Source: Bacteroidales bacterium (GTDB taxonomy: Bacteria > Bacteroidota > Bacteroidia > Bacteroidales > UBA10428). From it: DNA of 64,000 nt. The notes beneath the pieces are model-generated. The model did no database searches and was not told where the DNA came from. It saw only the letters and a list, made by a program, of their open reading frames with translations. Below are positions 53,201 to 61,500 of this stretch, one piece after another (within the stretch, counting starts at the first letter, position 1; each line of letters begins with the position of its first letter). Location: NCBI GenBank assembly GCA_016935435.1, contig JAFGQZ010000073.1, positions 62,001 through 126,000 of the forward strand, given 5' to 3'. Position numbers and translations under genes: made by a program.

Positions 53201-53294
53201 CCGTGCAAAATCGTTAAATGCCGTGTATAATTTTCATATTGCCCCCGGAAAAGGATTTGCTTTCGATATTGTAATTCCGCTAATGCAGGATTAA
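50268..53294 (+). CDS. Soluble multi-PAS/GAF sensor histidine kinase, HisKA_3 type
   Basis: 1008 residues with no clear membrane segment. An N-terminal PAS-like region (about 15-120), a PAS/PAC (about 125-245: DVFSLWTADHQLLYASEQF, HRWIWYRRKKLLDSAGN), a GAF (about 265-415) and three more PAS/PAC units (about 425-550, 555-675, 680-800) are followed by HisKA_3 with ERFAKDLHDDLGPLLSSIKM and a C-terminal HATPase (VYSDNGKGID, GMGLSNIISRAKSL). HisKA_3 kinases pair with NarL-type regulators, and one follows 109 bases downstream. The lack of membrane spans suggests sensing of a cytoplasmic or diffusible cue. The architecture is very similar to the kinase at 58560. Confidence 0.93.
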   Translation: MKNLPQINKPLQESEWIASAAGLSIICVDKQGGQATLNSQACKLFHSETEIISVEKLAERFVHADEFYALTGIDADSFSVPEVALFSNARLLFFKVEAQRNTSGELLVLFVPLEKNIENEQEFFRQFIKNSKDVFSLWTADHQLLYASEQFEKVFERKISELSNNPFSVMKWVHPDDAQVLLNSTRENNDTDSEQFEIEFRIVLPDGNHRWIWYRRKKLLDSAGNPYRYLSIISDIDQRKKAEKLLLYRNELESLFFKLLARFIDLNPEDTDKNIDLTIKELCTFTGADDSYVYIFDEQHLGAIREHYFSAVPDKKTGELLYYYNVAKNPWHYNELKKRATVKITDATNPDIDTDVRRSCTHAGIGSFVDIGLYYQNMLIGFFGLSSHKGPRDWTDDEILILKIVGDIFINAVVRKRSQLSLHETELTYREIFNSSTDAIFILDAENGQIIDVNRAVLDMFEITYSQAEQLTADNLSALDSNYNKQAFLARIKSATEKPKVFNWHASTYRGKLFWAEVTLKKAEIHGKTRAMAIVRNIEERKRTEELLKKSEEKYRMIIEGQNELVVKVDNEGAFLFVSPSYCRLFDKTEDELLGQKFQPLVHEDDLESTLLAMENLYKAPYSCYLEQRAKTKKGWRWLAWSDTAVLDENNNVKEILGVGRDITYQKMVESALRESEEQFRSIVQNLSDVVFLLDHKSVIKYVTPSCSEYLGMQIEELLGRNIIDLVHNDDRWLAESNMNQHLNGTDFVSPYELRFRHVSSSWKIFEAKSQSMLSHPAVKSIIFTISDITDRKLMEKHVLEAIIKTEEKERERFAKDLHDDLGPLLSSIKMYIGMLSKANDKDKLQFIVKNLGEIVKEAISTTKEVSNDLNPHVLNNYGLVSAIELFIEKVSTEIEIEFDHNIENTRFAPAIELSLYRISKELINNTIKHAGATHIALSVFEKNGRLELVYSDNGKGIDESALKSYNTQGMGLSNIISRAKSLNAVYNFHIAPGKGFAFDIVIPLMQD

Positions 53295-53403
53295 TTTTAT
53301 TGTTTTAACCATTTTTATAACCCGAATCTAACAGTCTGAAATATAAATTAATATTTTTGCAGGTATAAGTACAGATTTCCATACCAGAAAAATTCAACCC
53401 TCA

Positions 53404-54048
53404 ATGAAAACCCAGGCCGGAAATAAAATAAAAATTGCCCTCGTTGACGATCACCAGTTGTTTCGAAGCGGCATAAATTTTATTATAAACGATACCAGCG
53501 ATATTGAATTGGCTTTTGAAGCCTCAAACGGCCAGGAGTTTTTGGAAAACCTCGAATATTTTCAACCCGATGTAGTACTTATGGACATAAACATGCCCAT
53601 TGTCGATGGCGTTGAAGCTACACGCAGGGCACTTGAGAAATACCCCAATCTGAAAGTATTGGTGCTTTCGATGTTTGGCGAAGTCGATTACTATAACACC
53701 ATGATCGATTTGGGGGTTAAGGGTTTCATACTGAAAGATATCGATAATGAAGAACTCATCGATGCCATTCGTAAAGTAAACAACGGCGGGAGTTATTTTT
53801 CGCAGGAACTGTTGCTGCAGCTTATAAAAACAAAACCGGGCACCGATCAGGTCGATCTTACCCGCCGCGAGAAGGAAGTGCTTGAACTTATCTGCCTGGG
53901 AATGTCGAACCAGGAAATTTCCGATAAATTGTTTATAAGCCAGCGCACAGTTGAAAGGCACCGTTCCAGCCTGCTATTTAAAACCGAATCGAAAAATTCG
54001 GTAAGCCTGGTTGTTTTTGCCATTAAAAACGGGTTGGTAAAAATCTGA
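53404..54048 (+). CDS. NarL/LuxR-family response regulator
   Basis: 214 residues. The receiver domain begins IKIALVDDHQLFRSGI, with the phospho-acceptor Asp in PDVVLMDINMPIVDG and Lys in GFILKDID. The C-terminal LuxR HTH (LTRREKEVLELICLGMSNQEI, ISQRTVERHRSSLLFKT) binds DNA. It is the expected partner of the kinase just upstream. A TATTTTTG box (53352-53359) in the 109-bp gap could give it an additional promoter. Length and motifs are standard. Confidence 0.95.
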   Translation: MKTQAGNKIKIALVDDHQLFRSGINFIINDTSDIELAFEASNGQEFLENLEYFQPDVVLMDINMPIVDGVEATRRALEKYPNLKVLVLSMFGEVDYYNTMIDLGVKGFILKDIDNEELIDAIRKVNNGGSYFSQELLLQLIKTKPGTDQVDLTRREKEVLELICLGMSNQEISDKLFISQRTVERHRSSLLFKTESKNSVSLVVFAIKNGLVKI

Positions 54049-54072
54049 TTTTTTACATTCACTCTGTTTCTT

Positions 54073-55245
54073 TTATTTTTTTTCCCTTCTTAAAGCTGCT
54101 TCCAGAAAATAGTAGTCGGCGTAGATAATTGGCACGTCAATTTCGTCGTTTTTAGGCATGTGGCCGGTGCTGTGTTTTAGAATAAAATAGTTGTTTGTGC
54201 CCTGTACGGCAAGGTATTCAGCGGAACTGAGGGAGAGAAATACTTTTTCGGCAAACTTTAAAAAGCTTTCTTTTTCATTTTCGATATAGCCAGAAAGTTC
54301 AAACAAGGCCGAACATATTACAGCGGCAGCCGATGCATCGCGTGGCGCATTTGGTATTGACGGGTCGTCAAAATCCCAGTACGGTACCCCGTCAACCGGC
54401 AGGCGCTGATGGTTAATTATGTACCGGGCAATATTTGTGGCCATTTCCAGAAAACTCTCATCGCCGGTTTCGCGAAAAGCCATTGTAAAGCCGTACAAGC
54501 CCCATGCCTGCCCGCGTGCCCATGCCGACTCATGATGGAGCCCCTGGTGGGTATGTTTTTGTAATACATTACCGGTTGCCGTATCGTACCCGATTACATG
54601 GTAACTGCTAAAATCGGCCCTGAAATGGTTTTTTAATGTTGTAAGGGCATGGTTATATGCAATGCGGTAATAGGTAGAATCGCCAGTCTCCCGTGTGGCC
54701 CAGAACAACAGTTCGAGGTTCATCATATTGTCGATAATTACCGGAAACTGCCATTTATCGGCATTGTGGTCCCACGAACGAAGGCAACCTACCTTTGGGT
54801 TATACCTTGTTATGAGTGTTTTTGCGCTTTGCAGCAGTATTTCTTTATATTCTTTGTTGTTCGTTAAACGATACCCATTTCCAAAACTGCAATACATTTT
54901 AAAGCCCATATCGTGGGTTTTTCCATTAAATTGTTCCCGGACAATGTAACGGGTATGTTTTTCGGCCTGTACCCTCCAGTAAGGGTCGTTCGAATACTCA
55001 TACTGGTACCACAGGCATCCGGGAAAGAAACCGCTTGTCCAGTCGTTGGGGCGCACCAGCCTTATGCTGCCATCGTGGTTGGTGCAACGGGGGCTCAGGT
55101 TTGTGTCGCCCAGAAAAGCTACCATACCTTTAAGCTGTTGCTCACTTAAGGCAAATATATCGGATGTGGTTTTGTCCTGGGCAGAAGCCCATCTGGCAAA
55201 GCTTATTGTTGCCAGTAGTACTAAATGAAATATTTTTTTTACCAT
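54073..55245 (-). CDS. GH88 unsaturated glucuronyl hydrolase
   Basis: 390 residues, signal peptide IFHLVLLATISFARWASAQ. An alpha/alpha-barrel with the two catalytic-region Asp segments of unsaturated glucuronyl hydrolases (HDMGFKMYCSFG and VIIDNMMNLELLFWA) plus ARGQAWGLYGFTMAFRETGD and GHMPKNDEIDVPIIYADYYFLEA. GH88 removes unsaturated uronic acid from oligosaccharides left by polysaccharide lyases, such as those from glycosaminoglycans, ulvan or gellan. The signal peptide places it in the periplasm. The GH2 gene lies upstream on the same strand, 133 bases away; together they look like a small debranching locus without a lyase or susCD. Confidence 0.93.
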   Translation of the reverse strand: MVKKIFHLVLLATISFARWASAQDKTTSDIFALSEQQLKGMVAFLGDTNLSPRCTNHDGSIRLVRPNDWTSGFFPGCLWYQYEYSNDPYWRVQAEKHTRYIVREQFNGKTHDMGFKMYCSFGNGYRLTNNKEYKEILLQSAKTLITRYNPKVGCLRSWDHNADKWQFPVIIDNMMNLELLFWATRETGDSTYYRIAYNHALTTLKNHFRADFSSYHVIGYDTATGNVLQKHTHQGLHHESAWARGQAWGLYGFTMAFRETGDESFLEMATNIARYIINHQRLPVDGVPYWDFDDPSIPNAPRDASAAAVICSALFELSGYIENEKESFLKFAEKVFLSLSSAEYLAVQGTNNYFILKHSTGHMPKNDEIDVPIIYADYYFLEAALRREKK

Positions 55246-55378
55246 ATTGGTTGACTTTAATCTGTTTAATTAGCTTCGTGTTCATTCCGATATTCGCCGC
55301 AACAGTTCCTGCTTTAGCACTGGTTATTGGCAAAATCGGGGAATAGGGCAGGTAAATTTTATGTTTTTAAAGCTGAAT

Positions 55379-57814
55379 TTAGTGCTGAAAATCGATAATA
55401 GCTGCCGGAATGCCTTCCGATTTTACACTTACTGTAGAAAAGCCAGGCTCAAGAATTACTTTTATAAAAGCACGGCCACTATACAGTTGTACTTTCCTCG
55501 ATCCGTCGGAAGTGCCCAGGTTATCGATAAGCCGGGCATTACCTGCTGTTTCGAACTCTGCCAGGTTGTTTGCCTCGGGACAAAAAACCCCATGGCTGTC
55601 GTAAATTTTTGCACATACGGTTATTGTATCGCCATTGCGTTCGTATTCTTCAAGTTTAAGCATGGAAGGGTTGCCCCATTTTTCGGTTTGATAGAAAAAT
55701 TTTATTTCGTCTTCAACAATGGTTTTGCCCGATTTAGCCAGTACTTTCAAATGGTTTTCGCCAGTGTTGAAAATTACTTCCCAACGAAGGCCCGCTGCCG
55801 GATAATCCTGGCTGTTGCGGGTTTTAATGCCCATACTACGGCCATTGAGGAATAATTCAGCCTGGTTGCAGTTTGAGAAAACCTTAACAGTTTTGGTTTC
55901 GCCTTCGTCGCCCCACCGTGTTTCCCAGCTGTGCCCGTAAATATGTGCCATGGGTTTTTTCGTCCAGTACGATTGGAAGATATAAAAGGACTCCTTTGGG
56001 CGTAAATCGCGTTGTACAACCCCTTTTTGGTTAACGTATGGTACGGGGTTTTCGGGCCTCAGGGGGGTTGAGAAATCTTTAAAAGGCCAGTAAGCCGTGC
56101 CGGTTAGCCAGTGCATGGTTTCCTGTTCTTTCAGGTGCCAGTCGATTAAATTGCAGGCATAAGTTTCCGACCAGTCGCCATTTTTTGAAAACCGCGGTTC
56201 GCCGCCGCTCATCAGAAAATCGCCTGCACGTTCGTCGGCACCGTCGGTTTTTATTGCCGATAAAATTTTTTCAGGTTCTTCGGAATGCCTCCCTGCGTGC
56301 TGGTCGGCGCCCCACTCAACATGCAGGAAGTGGTTCACATCCATGGCTTCCTTATAACTTATATCTTTGTATTGGGTATATACACCACGGTACCACCCTG
56401 CCCAAATCGATGGGGAATACACATCAATAATATCTTTGCAAAAATCGCAGCGCCTAATGCTTGTTTTGCGCACAGGGTCGAGCTTATGGGCGAGTTCGTT
56501 CAGTTCTGACATAAATGCCCTTATTTTCTCTTTGTCGAATTCGGGGAAATCGCCCGGCCAGTCGTTTTCGTTGCCCAGCCCCCATAATATTATTGAAACA
56601 TGGTTGTAGTGCTGGTTTATCATATTTGTGAGCATGCGCCTGGCTTGCTGCTTGTAGGTTTCGTTGCCCAAACCGCCACGGCACCAGGGAATTTCTTCCC
56701 ATACAAAAATGCCCAGCGAGTCGCATAGTTCCAAAACCCTGCGCGATTGCTGGTAATGTCCCAACCGGATAAAATTTACGCCCATTTCTTTAATCATTAC
56801 CATTTCCTGCAGAATCAGGCCATCGGTCATTGCGGCGGCCAGCCCTGCATGATCTTCGTGCCGGTGTGTGCCCTTTAGCAGCAAACGTTCGCCGTTTACA
56901 TAAAGGGGGCCTTTTTCTTTAAATTCTACCTCGCAGAAACCCACCGGAAAATTTTCCTGATATATTAACGTATCGGCAAAAACCTTTACATTCATACGGT
57001 ACAGGTATGCATTGTCGGGGTGCCAAAGCTTTGGGGCTTTTAAGCCAAACCTGGCAATTTCCAGGTTACCTGTCCATGCCTGCAAGGTATTATTAGCATT
57101 TGCAACCACCTTGCCAGAAGCATCGGCCAGGGAAACTTCGATGCGGAGCTTTTCCGGTGAACCGTGATTGTTTTCGAGCAACGATGTAAGGGAAATATCA
57201 ATATTATTCTTTTTATCGAACCCGTAGTTTACTTTAATATCTTTTAATGAAATACAAGGAAGATATAGCAGGTTTACATGCCTGTAAAGGCCGCCATAGA
57301 GGTTAAAATCGCTTAGGTCGGAAGGGATCATTTCCACATCGCGGGAGTTGTCGCACCTTATGGCTATGGGTACAGGGCCTTTGTTTTCAGGGCTCTCTTT
57401 TTTATAGCGGGCAATTGCACCGGTTATATCGAAAGCAAATTCATCGTAACCGCCAACATGCCTGCCGACCAATTCTGAGCCGATGTACACTTCGGTTTTT
57501 TGTCCGGCGCCTTCGAAATGCAGCAGTGTACGGCCGTTTATATATGGGTTTGCCACAATAATTTTGGTACGGTACCAGCCGGGCCCCTGGTAATAGGCAA
57601 CATCGGGGTCAACGGCATCGGAAGCGTTAAAACAGTGTGGTAAAGCAACTTTTTTCCACACCGGCAGGGGGCTTAGCGATGCCGGGCGGAAAGCCTCCCA
57701 GGTCGATCCAATATCACCTTTTACAAATTCCCAATTGGTTGTGAGCCTTTGTTTCTGCTGCGCGTTTAATGTAAAAGCCAGAAATCCGGCCAGGCCAATA
57801 AATGCTTTTCTCAT
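55379..57814 (-). CDS. GH2 beta-galactosidase or related glycosidase
   Basis: 811 residues from the ATG at 57814 (MRKAFIGLAGFLAFTLNAQ, signal peptide); the track start at 57847 adds 11 residues. The jelly-roll domain (ALPHCFNASDAVDPDVAYYQGPGWYR), Ig-like domain and TIM barrel are in GH2 order. The acid/base Glu is in LWGLGNENDW, and a likely nucleophile is the Glu of HFLHVEWGAD. Beta-galactosidase, beta-glucuronidase and beta-mannosidase cannot be separated by reading alone; beta-galactosidase-like is the best guess. It is probably co-transcribed with the GH88 gene, acting after or before uronate removal in the periplasm. Confidence 0.92.
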   Translation of the reverse strand: MRKAFIGLAGFLAFTLNAQQKQRLTTNWEFVKGDIGSTWEAFRPASLSPLPVWKKVALPHCFNASDAVDPDVAYYQGPGWYRTKIIVANPYINGRTLLHFEGAGQKTEVYIGSELVGRHVGGYDEFAFDITGAIARYKKESPENKGPVPIAIRCDNSRDVEMIPSDLSDFNLYGGLYRHVNLLYLPCISLKDIKVNYGFDKKNNIDISLTSLLENNHGSPEKLRIEVSLADASGKVVANANNTLQAWTGNLEIARFGLKAPKLWHPDNAYLYRMNVKVFADTLIYQENFPVGFCEVEFKEKGPLYVNGERLLLKGTHRHEDHAGLAAAMTDGLILQEMVMIKEMGVNFIRLGHYQQSRRVLELCDSLGIFVWEEIPWCRGGLGNETYKQQARRMLTNMINQHYNHVSIILWGLGNENDWPGDFPEFDKEKIRAFMSELNELAHKLDPVRKTSIRRCDFCKDIIDVYSPSIWAGWYRGVYTQYKDISYKEAMDVNHFLHVEWGADQHAGRHSEEPEKILSAIKTDGADERAGDFLMSGGEPRFSKNGDWSETYACNLIDWHLKEQETMHWLTGTAYWPFKDFSTPLRPENPVPYVNQKGVVQRDLRPKESFYIFQSYWTKKPMAHIYGHSWETRWGDEGETKTVKVFSNCNQAELFLNGRSMGIKTRNSQDYPAAGLRWEVIFNTGENHLKVLAKSGKTIVEDEIKFFYQTEKWGNPSMLKLEEYERNGDTITVCAKIYDSHGVFCPEANNLAEFETAGNARLIDNLGTSDGSRKVQLYSGRAFIKVILEPGFSTVSVKSEGIPAAIIDFQH

Positions 57815-57934
57815 AATCTTATATTGTTTAGGCGGTTTTCTGTCCATTTTTCCTCGAGCCTTGTACCGAAAACCTTATATATTAATGTTTTAGTAGAATT
57901 GCCCCCCATAGCTGATGTTTTGTAAAGGGAGCCC

Positions 57935-57983
57935 CTTTCATGCAAAAAAGAACAACAAAAATTTAAATACCAATACATGAAAG
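57935..57983. repeat. Inverted repeat upstream of GH2
   Basis: CTTTCATG (57935-57942) and CATGAAAG (57976-57983) are perfect 8-bp arms 33 nt apart. The motif CCCCTTT recurs three times between 57932 and 58015. This lies in a 417-bp stretch without a gene (57815-58231) whose minus strand leads into the GH2-GH88 pair. Confidence 0.5.
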
Positions 57984-58012
57984 AAGCCCCTTTGCTAACC
58001 ACTAATAACCCC

Positions 58013-58033
58013 TTTCATAGATATACTATGAAA
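58013..58033. promoter_or_regulatory. Palindromic site, possible operator
   Basis: TTTCATAG-ATATA-CTATGAAA, a perfect 8-bp inverted repeat with a 5-nt centre, about 200 bases upstream of the GH2 start. The half-site TTTCAT is shared with the inverted repeat at 57935-57983, which suggests a common binding protein. A dimeric regulator site for the glycosidase locus is plausible. Confidence 0.4.
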
Positions 58034-58231
58034 AAAAGAACCAAAAACTCCTTTTCAGGCCAGGTGCTGTAACTGCCATTTTGGCGATACAGAATTTGCA
58101 GCCTGAACGACAAAATTAGGCAGCCTTTGCCAATATAAATGTTGTGCAGATGCCAAAAACTATAAAAAATGTTGCATGTTCAAAAGAAATAAGTTTGGGC
58201 ACTTTTAATTGAATTGAATGCAAATGGAGAA

Positions 58232-58504
58232 ATGTATTATAAAAATTCAAATCAATTTAAAGGAATCTTGATTTGGCTTTTTCAAGATGAGCCACAACTT
58301 AAATTTGATGTTCAAAATACCGGTTTTAAATATAAATCACTCATAAATATTACAAAGAAATACCACTCTTATGCCTGTAGGGGCGATAAATGCATTGATT
58401 ATTCAAAAGATAAGTGTGTCAACTTTAAAAGTTTTCGCCCCGAAAATACCACTCTGACAAGCAAATTTGCAAAACACTGCAAGCAAGGCTATGCCAGTTT
58501 GTAA
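58232..58504 (+). CDS. Small Cys-containing ORF, probable truncated gene
   Basis: 90 residues from the ATG at 58232; the track uses a TTG at 58214. No signal peptide. It reads like the C-terminal piece of a larger conserved protein: NSNQFKGILIWLFQDEPQLKF, SLINITKKYHSYACRGDKCIDYSKDKC. I vaguely recall similar YHNxxCKxxxCI tails in exported Bacteroidota proteins, but cannot confirm. The sequence upstream has stops and no matching N terminus, so a remnant is likely. It is followed 55 bases later by the large kinase. Confidence 0.4.
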   Translation: MYYKNSNQFKGILIWLFQDEPQLKFDVQNTGFKYKSLINITKKYHSYACRGDKCIDYSKDKCVNFKSFRPENTTLTSKFAKHCKQGYASL

Positions 58505-58559
58505 AAGAACCTTTTCGATTTTTTTTTATTAACTTTAGTGTAACCTAAAATTAGAAATA

Positions 58560-61500
58560 ATGCAAACACTCATTATTGTAATTCTTTTTTTAGTTACCTC
58601 AAACGCATTTTTCATCGTCTTATTCTTAAAAAAAAAATATTTGTCCGGCTCAGGCAAAAAAGCAACGGAAAATACAAATAAAATAAAATTGGTACAGGAA
58701 GGGCCTGAGGCACAAAATATCCGGCTGAAACTTGAACAATTGGTTGAAGAAAAATCGAAAAACCTTGAAGAAGCCAACCGCGAGCTTCAAACACTGAATG
58801 AAGAATTAGATGCATCAAATGAAGAATATCAAGCCATTAATGAAGAGTTAAATGCCATAAATAATGAATTGGAGCGCAGCAACAAGGCTTTATTAAAAGA
58901 AATAGAAGAACACAAGAAAACTCAAGCAGAAAAAGATATAACAGAAGAAAAACTAAAACAATTTATCTCACAGTCAAGCGAAGCAATAATTATTATTAAC
59001 GAAAAAGCTGTTGTTGAAGACTGGAACGAAACAATGGCACAAATCACCGGAATTACAAAGAATGTTGCATTGGGAAAATTTGTGTGGGATGTTACTTATA
59101 TGATGGCTCCTGATTTGGAAAAGGCTGAATTCTATCGGGAAAGCTTTAAGAAAAATACCATGCTTTTTTTTGAGAAAATAAAGCATGGAAACATAAAAGA
59201 ACAGGTTTTAGAAGCCCGGATTAAGCATCACGATTCGTCTCTCAGATATATCCGCACTACACTTTTTCCAATTGTTTCAGAAAGTGGCACCTATGGAGGT
59301 GTTATCATTTCTGATATTACCCAAAAGAAAGAAAGTGAAGCCCAATTAGAGAAATACCGAATTGAACTGGAAAAACTTTTAAAACAAAGAACCGAACACC
59401 TTGAACAATTATCTGTGCGTTTTAATGAAGTTTATGCCAATTCTTCCGATGCTATTACATTTATGGACATTTTCGATGAAGGGCGTTCTATAAAAGTATT
59501 CGATATGAACCCCGTTTCTAAAAGCCTTTTTAAAATATCCGATGAACAACTTGTCAAGGGTGTTTATATTGATGAATTATTACCGCAAGTAAAAATCGAA
59601 TCTTTTAAACAGCATTTTTTGCCCCGGTTGATTAATGGGGAACCGGTAACATTTACCGATGACAGGGATACCGGAAATGGACATTGGAACTCAACGATTT
59701 ACCCTGTTAAGGACGAAACCGGTAAAGTATCGCGTATTGCTGCATTTTCGAGAAATGTTACTGCCGAGCATGAGCGTGAAAAAACATCGGCTATTCTTAA
59801 TTCGGCCATAGGGAGTTGGCCATACGAATTTTGGGTAAGCAATAAAGATGGTGTTTGTATTTTACAGAATAATGCTTCTCAAAAAATCTGGGGTAATCTA
59901 ATCGGGAAAAAGTTGACGGATTTGGATATACCTGATGCTATAAAACAAAAGTCTGTTGCTAATGAATCAAAAGCCTTAAGTGGCACAGCCGTGAGCTATG
60001 AATTAATATTTAAAACTTCAGAAAGGCCACGATATGTATTGGTTAATCTAAATCCTATAATTACAAAAGACAAGATTACAGGTTTTCTAGGCATACATGT
60101 TGATATAACTCAGCAAAAATTAGCCGAATTAGCGTTACAGGAAAGTGAAAAACGCCTGAACCAACTTCTTTCAGCAGTAACCAATTATAAGTTCACAGTT
60201 GAGTTTGCAAATGGGAAAGCCATTAGTACTATACATAGTCAAGGTTGTCTGGCTGTAACTGGTTATAGCCCTGATGATTTTCAAAATAATCCTTATCTGT
60301 GGTTTGAAATGGTTCATGATGATGATAAACAGTATTTAATAGAATGGATAGAAAATATCCAAAAAGGTATCGAAGTTGAGCCTGTTGAGCACCGCATTAT
60401 TCGGAAAAACAATGAAATTGTTTGGGTAAGTAATACAATTGTATTAAGAAAAGATAGTGAGGGCAAACTTTTAGGTTTCGACGGATTAATTTCAGATATT
60501 ACAAAGCGAAAAAATGCCGAACTGGCATTGAGAGAAAGTGAGAAACGCTTTTTTGATGCACTCGATTTACAACCACTTCCTATAGGAATTATTATCGACG
60601 GCAAACCTTTTTTTTACAATAAAAACTTTACCGAAAGGTTTGGTTATACCATAGAAGATGTCGCAACCGTTGAAGCTTGGATTGAAAAACTGATAATAGA
60701 TAAAGAAAGTCGAGAAAAGATATTGGACGATATAAAAATAGCTATAGATAAAAATAACAATTACGATATTACAAGATATAGCAGAGATTATAAAATACGG
60801 TGTAAAAACGGATCTGAAAAATGGATAGAAATTTCAGACAGAAGAATTGGAAATATGCTGGTTACCGTTTTTAACGACATCACAGAACGAAAAGAATCGG
60901 AAGAAAAAATCAGGCATAGTGAAGAACAATATCGGCTTTTGGCTGAAAATATCGATGACGTTATTTGGAAATTTAACATTAAAACCTTAAGATATACATA
61001 TTTTAGCCCATCTGTTATCAAGTTAACCGGCTATTCTGTAGAAGAAGCTCTGGGTTTAACACTTGAGGAAATCCTTATGCCCGACTCTTATAACGATATT
61101 TCAATTGCCTTACCTGAGTGGATAAATCAGTATAAAAACACGCATCAAACTGCCAACAGGTCCTTCGCATACCAGATTCGGCATAAAAATGGATACGCTG
61201 TTTGGGTAGAAATAAATGCGGCGTTAATTTTAGACAACTCAGGAAAAATACAGGAAATTGTTGCTACATCGCGCAATATCGATGAACGAATAGCTGCCGA
61301 AAAGGCAATAAGGGAAAGCGAGGAACGGTTTAGGGCTATAGCACAGCTCTCTAATAATTTGGTTTACGAATACTACCTCGAAAACAACTTAATTCTCTGG
61401 GATGGGGCAATAAAAGAGGTTACCGGGTTTGAGCCTGAAGAATACAAGAATACTGATTTTAACGATTGGGTAAACCTTATTCACCCGGAAGACAAAGAAA

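Noticed and set aside
55361-55855. 164-residue plus-strand ORF at the end of the GH2 gene
   Set aside because: Antisense shadow of the GH2 C-terminal domain with no recognisable features.
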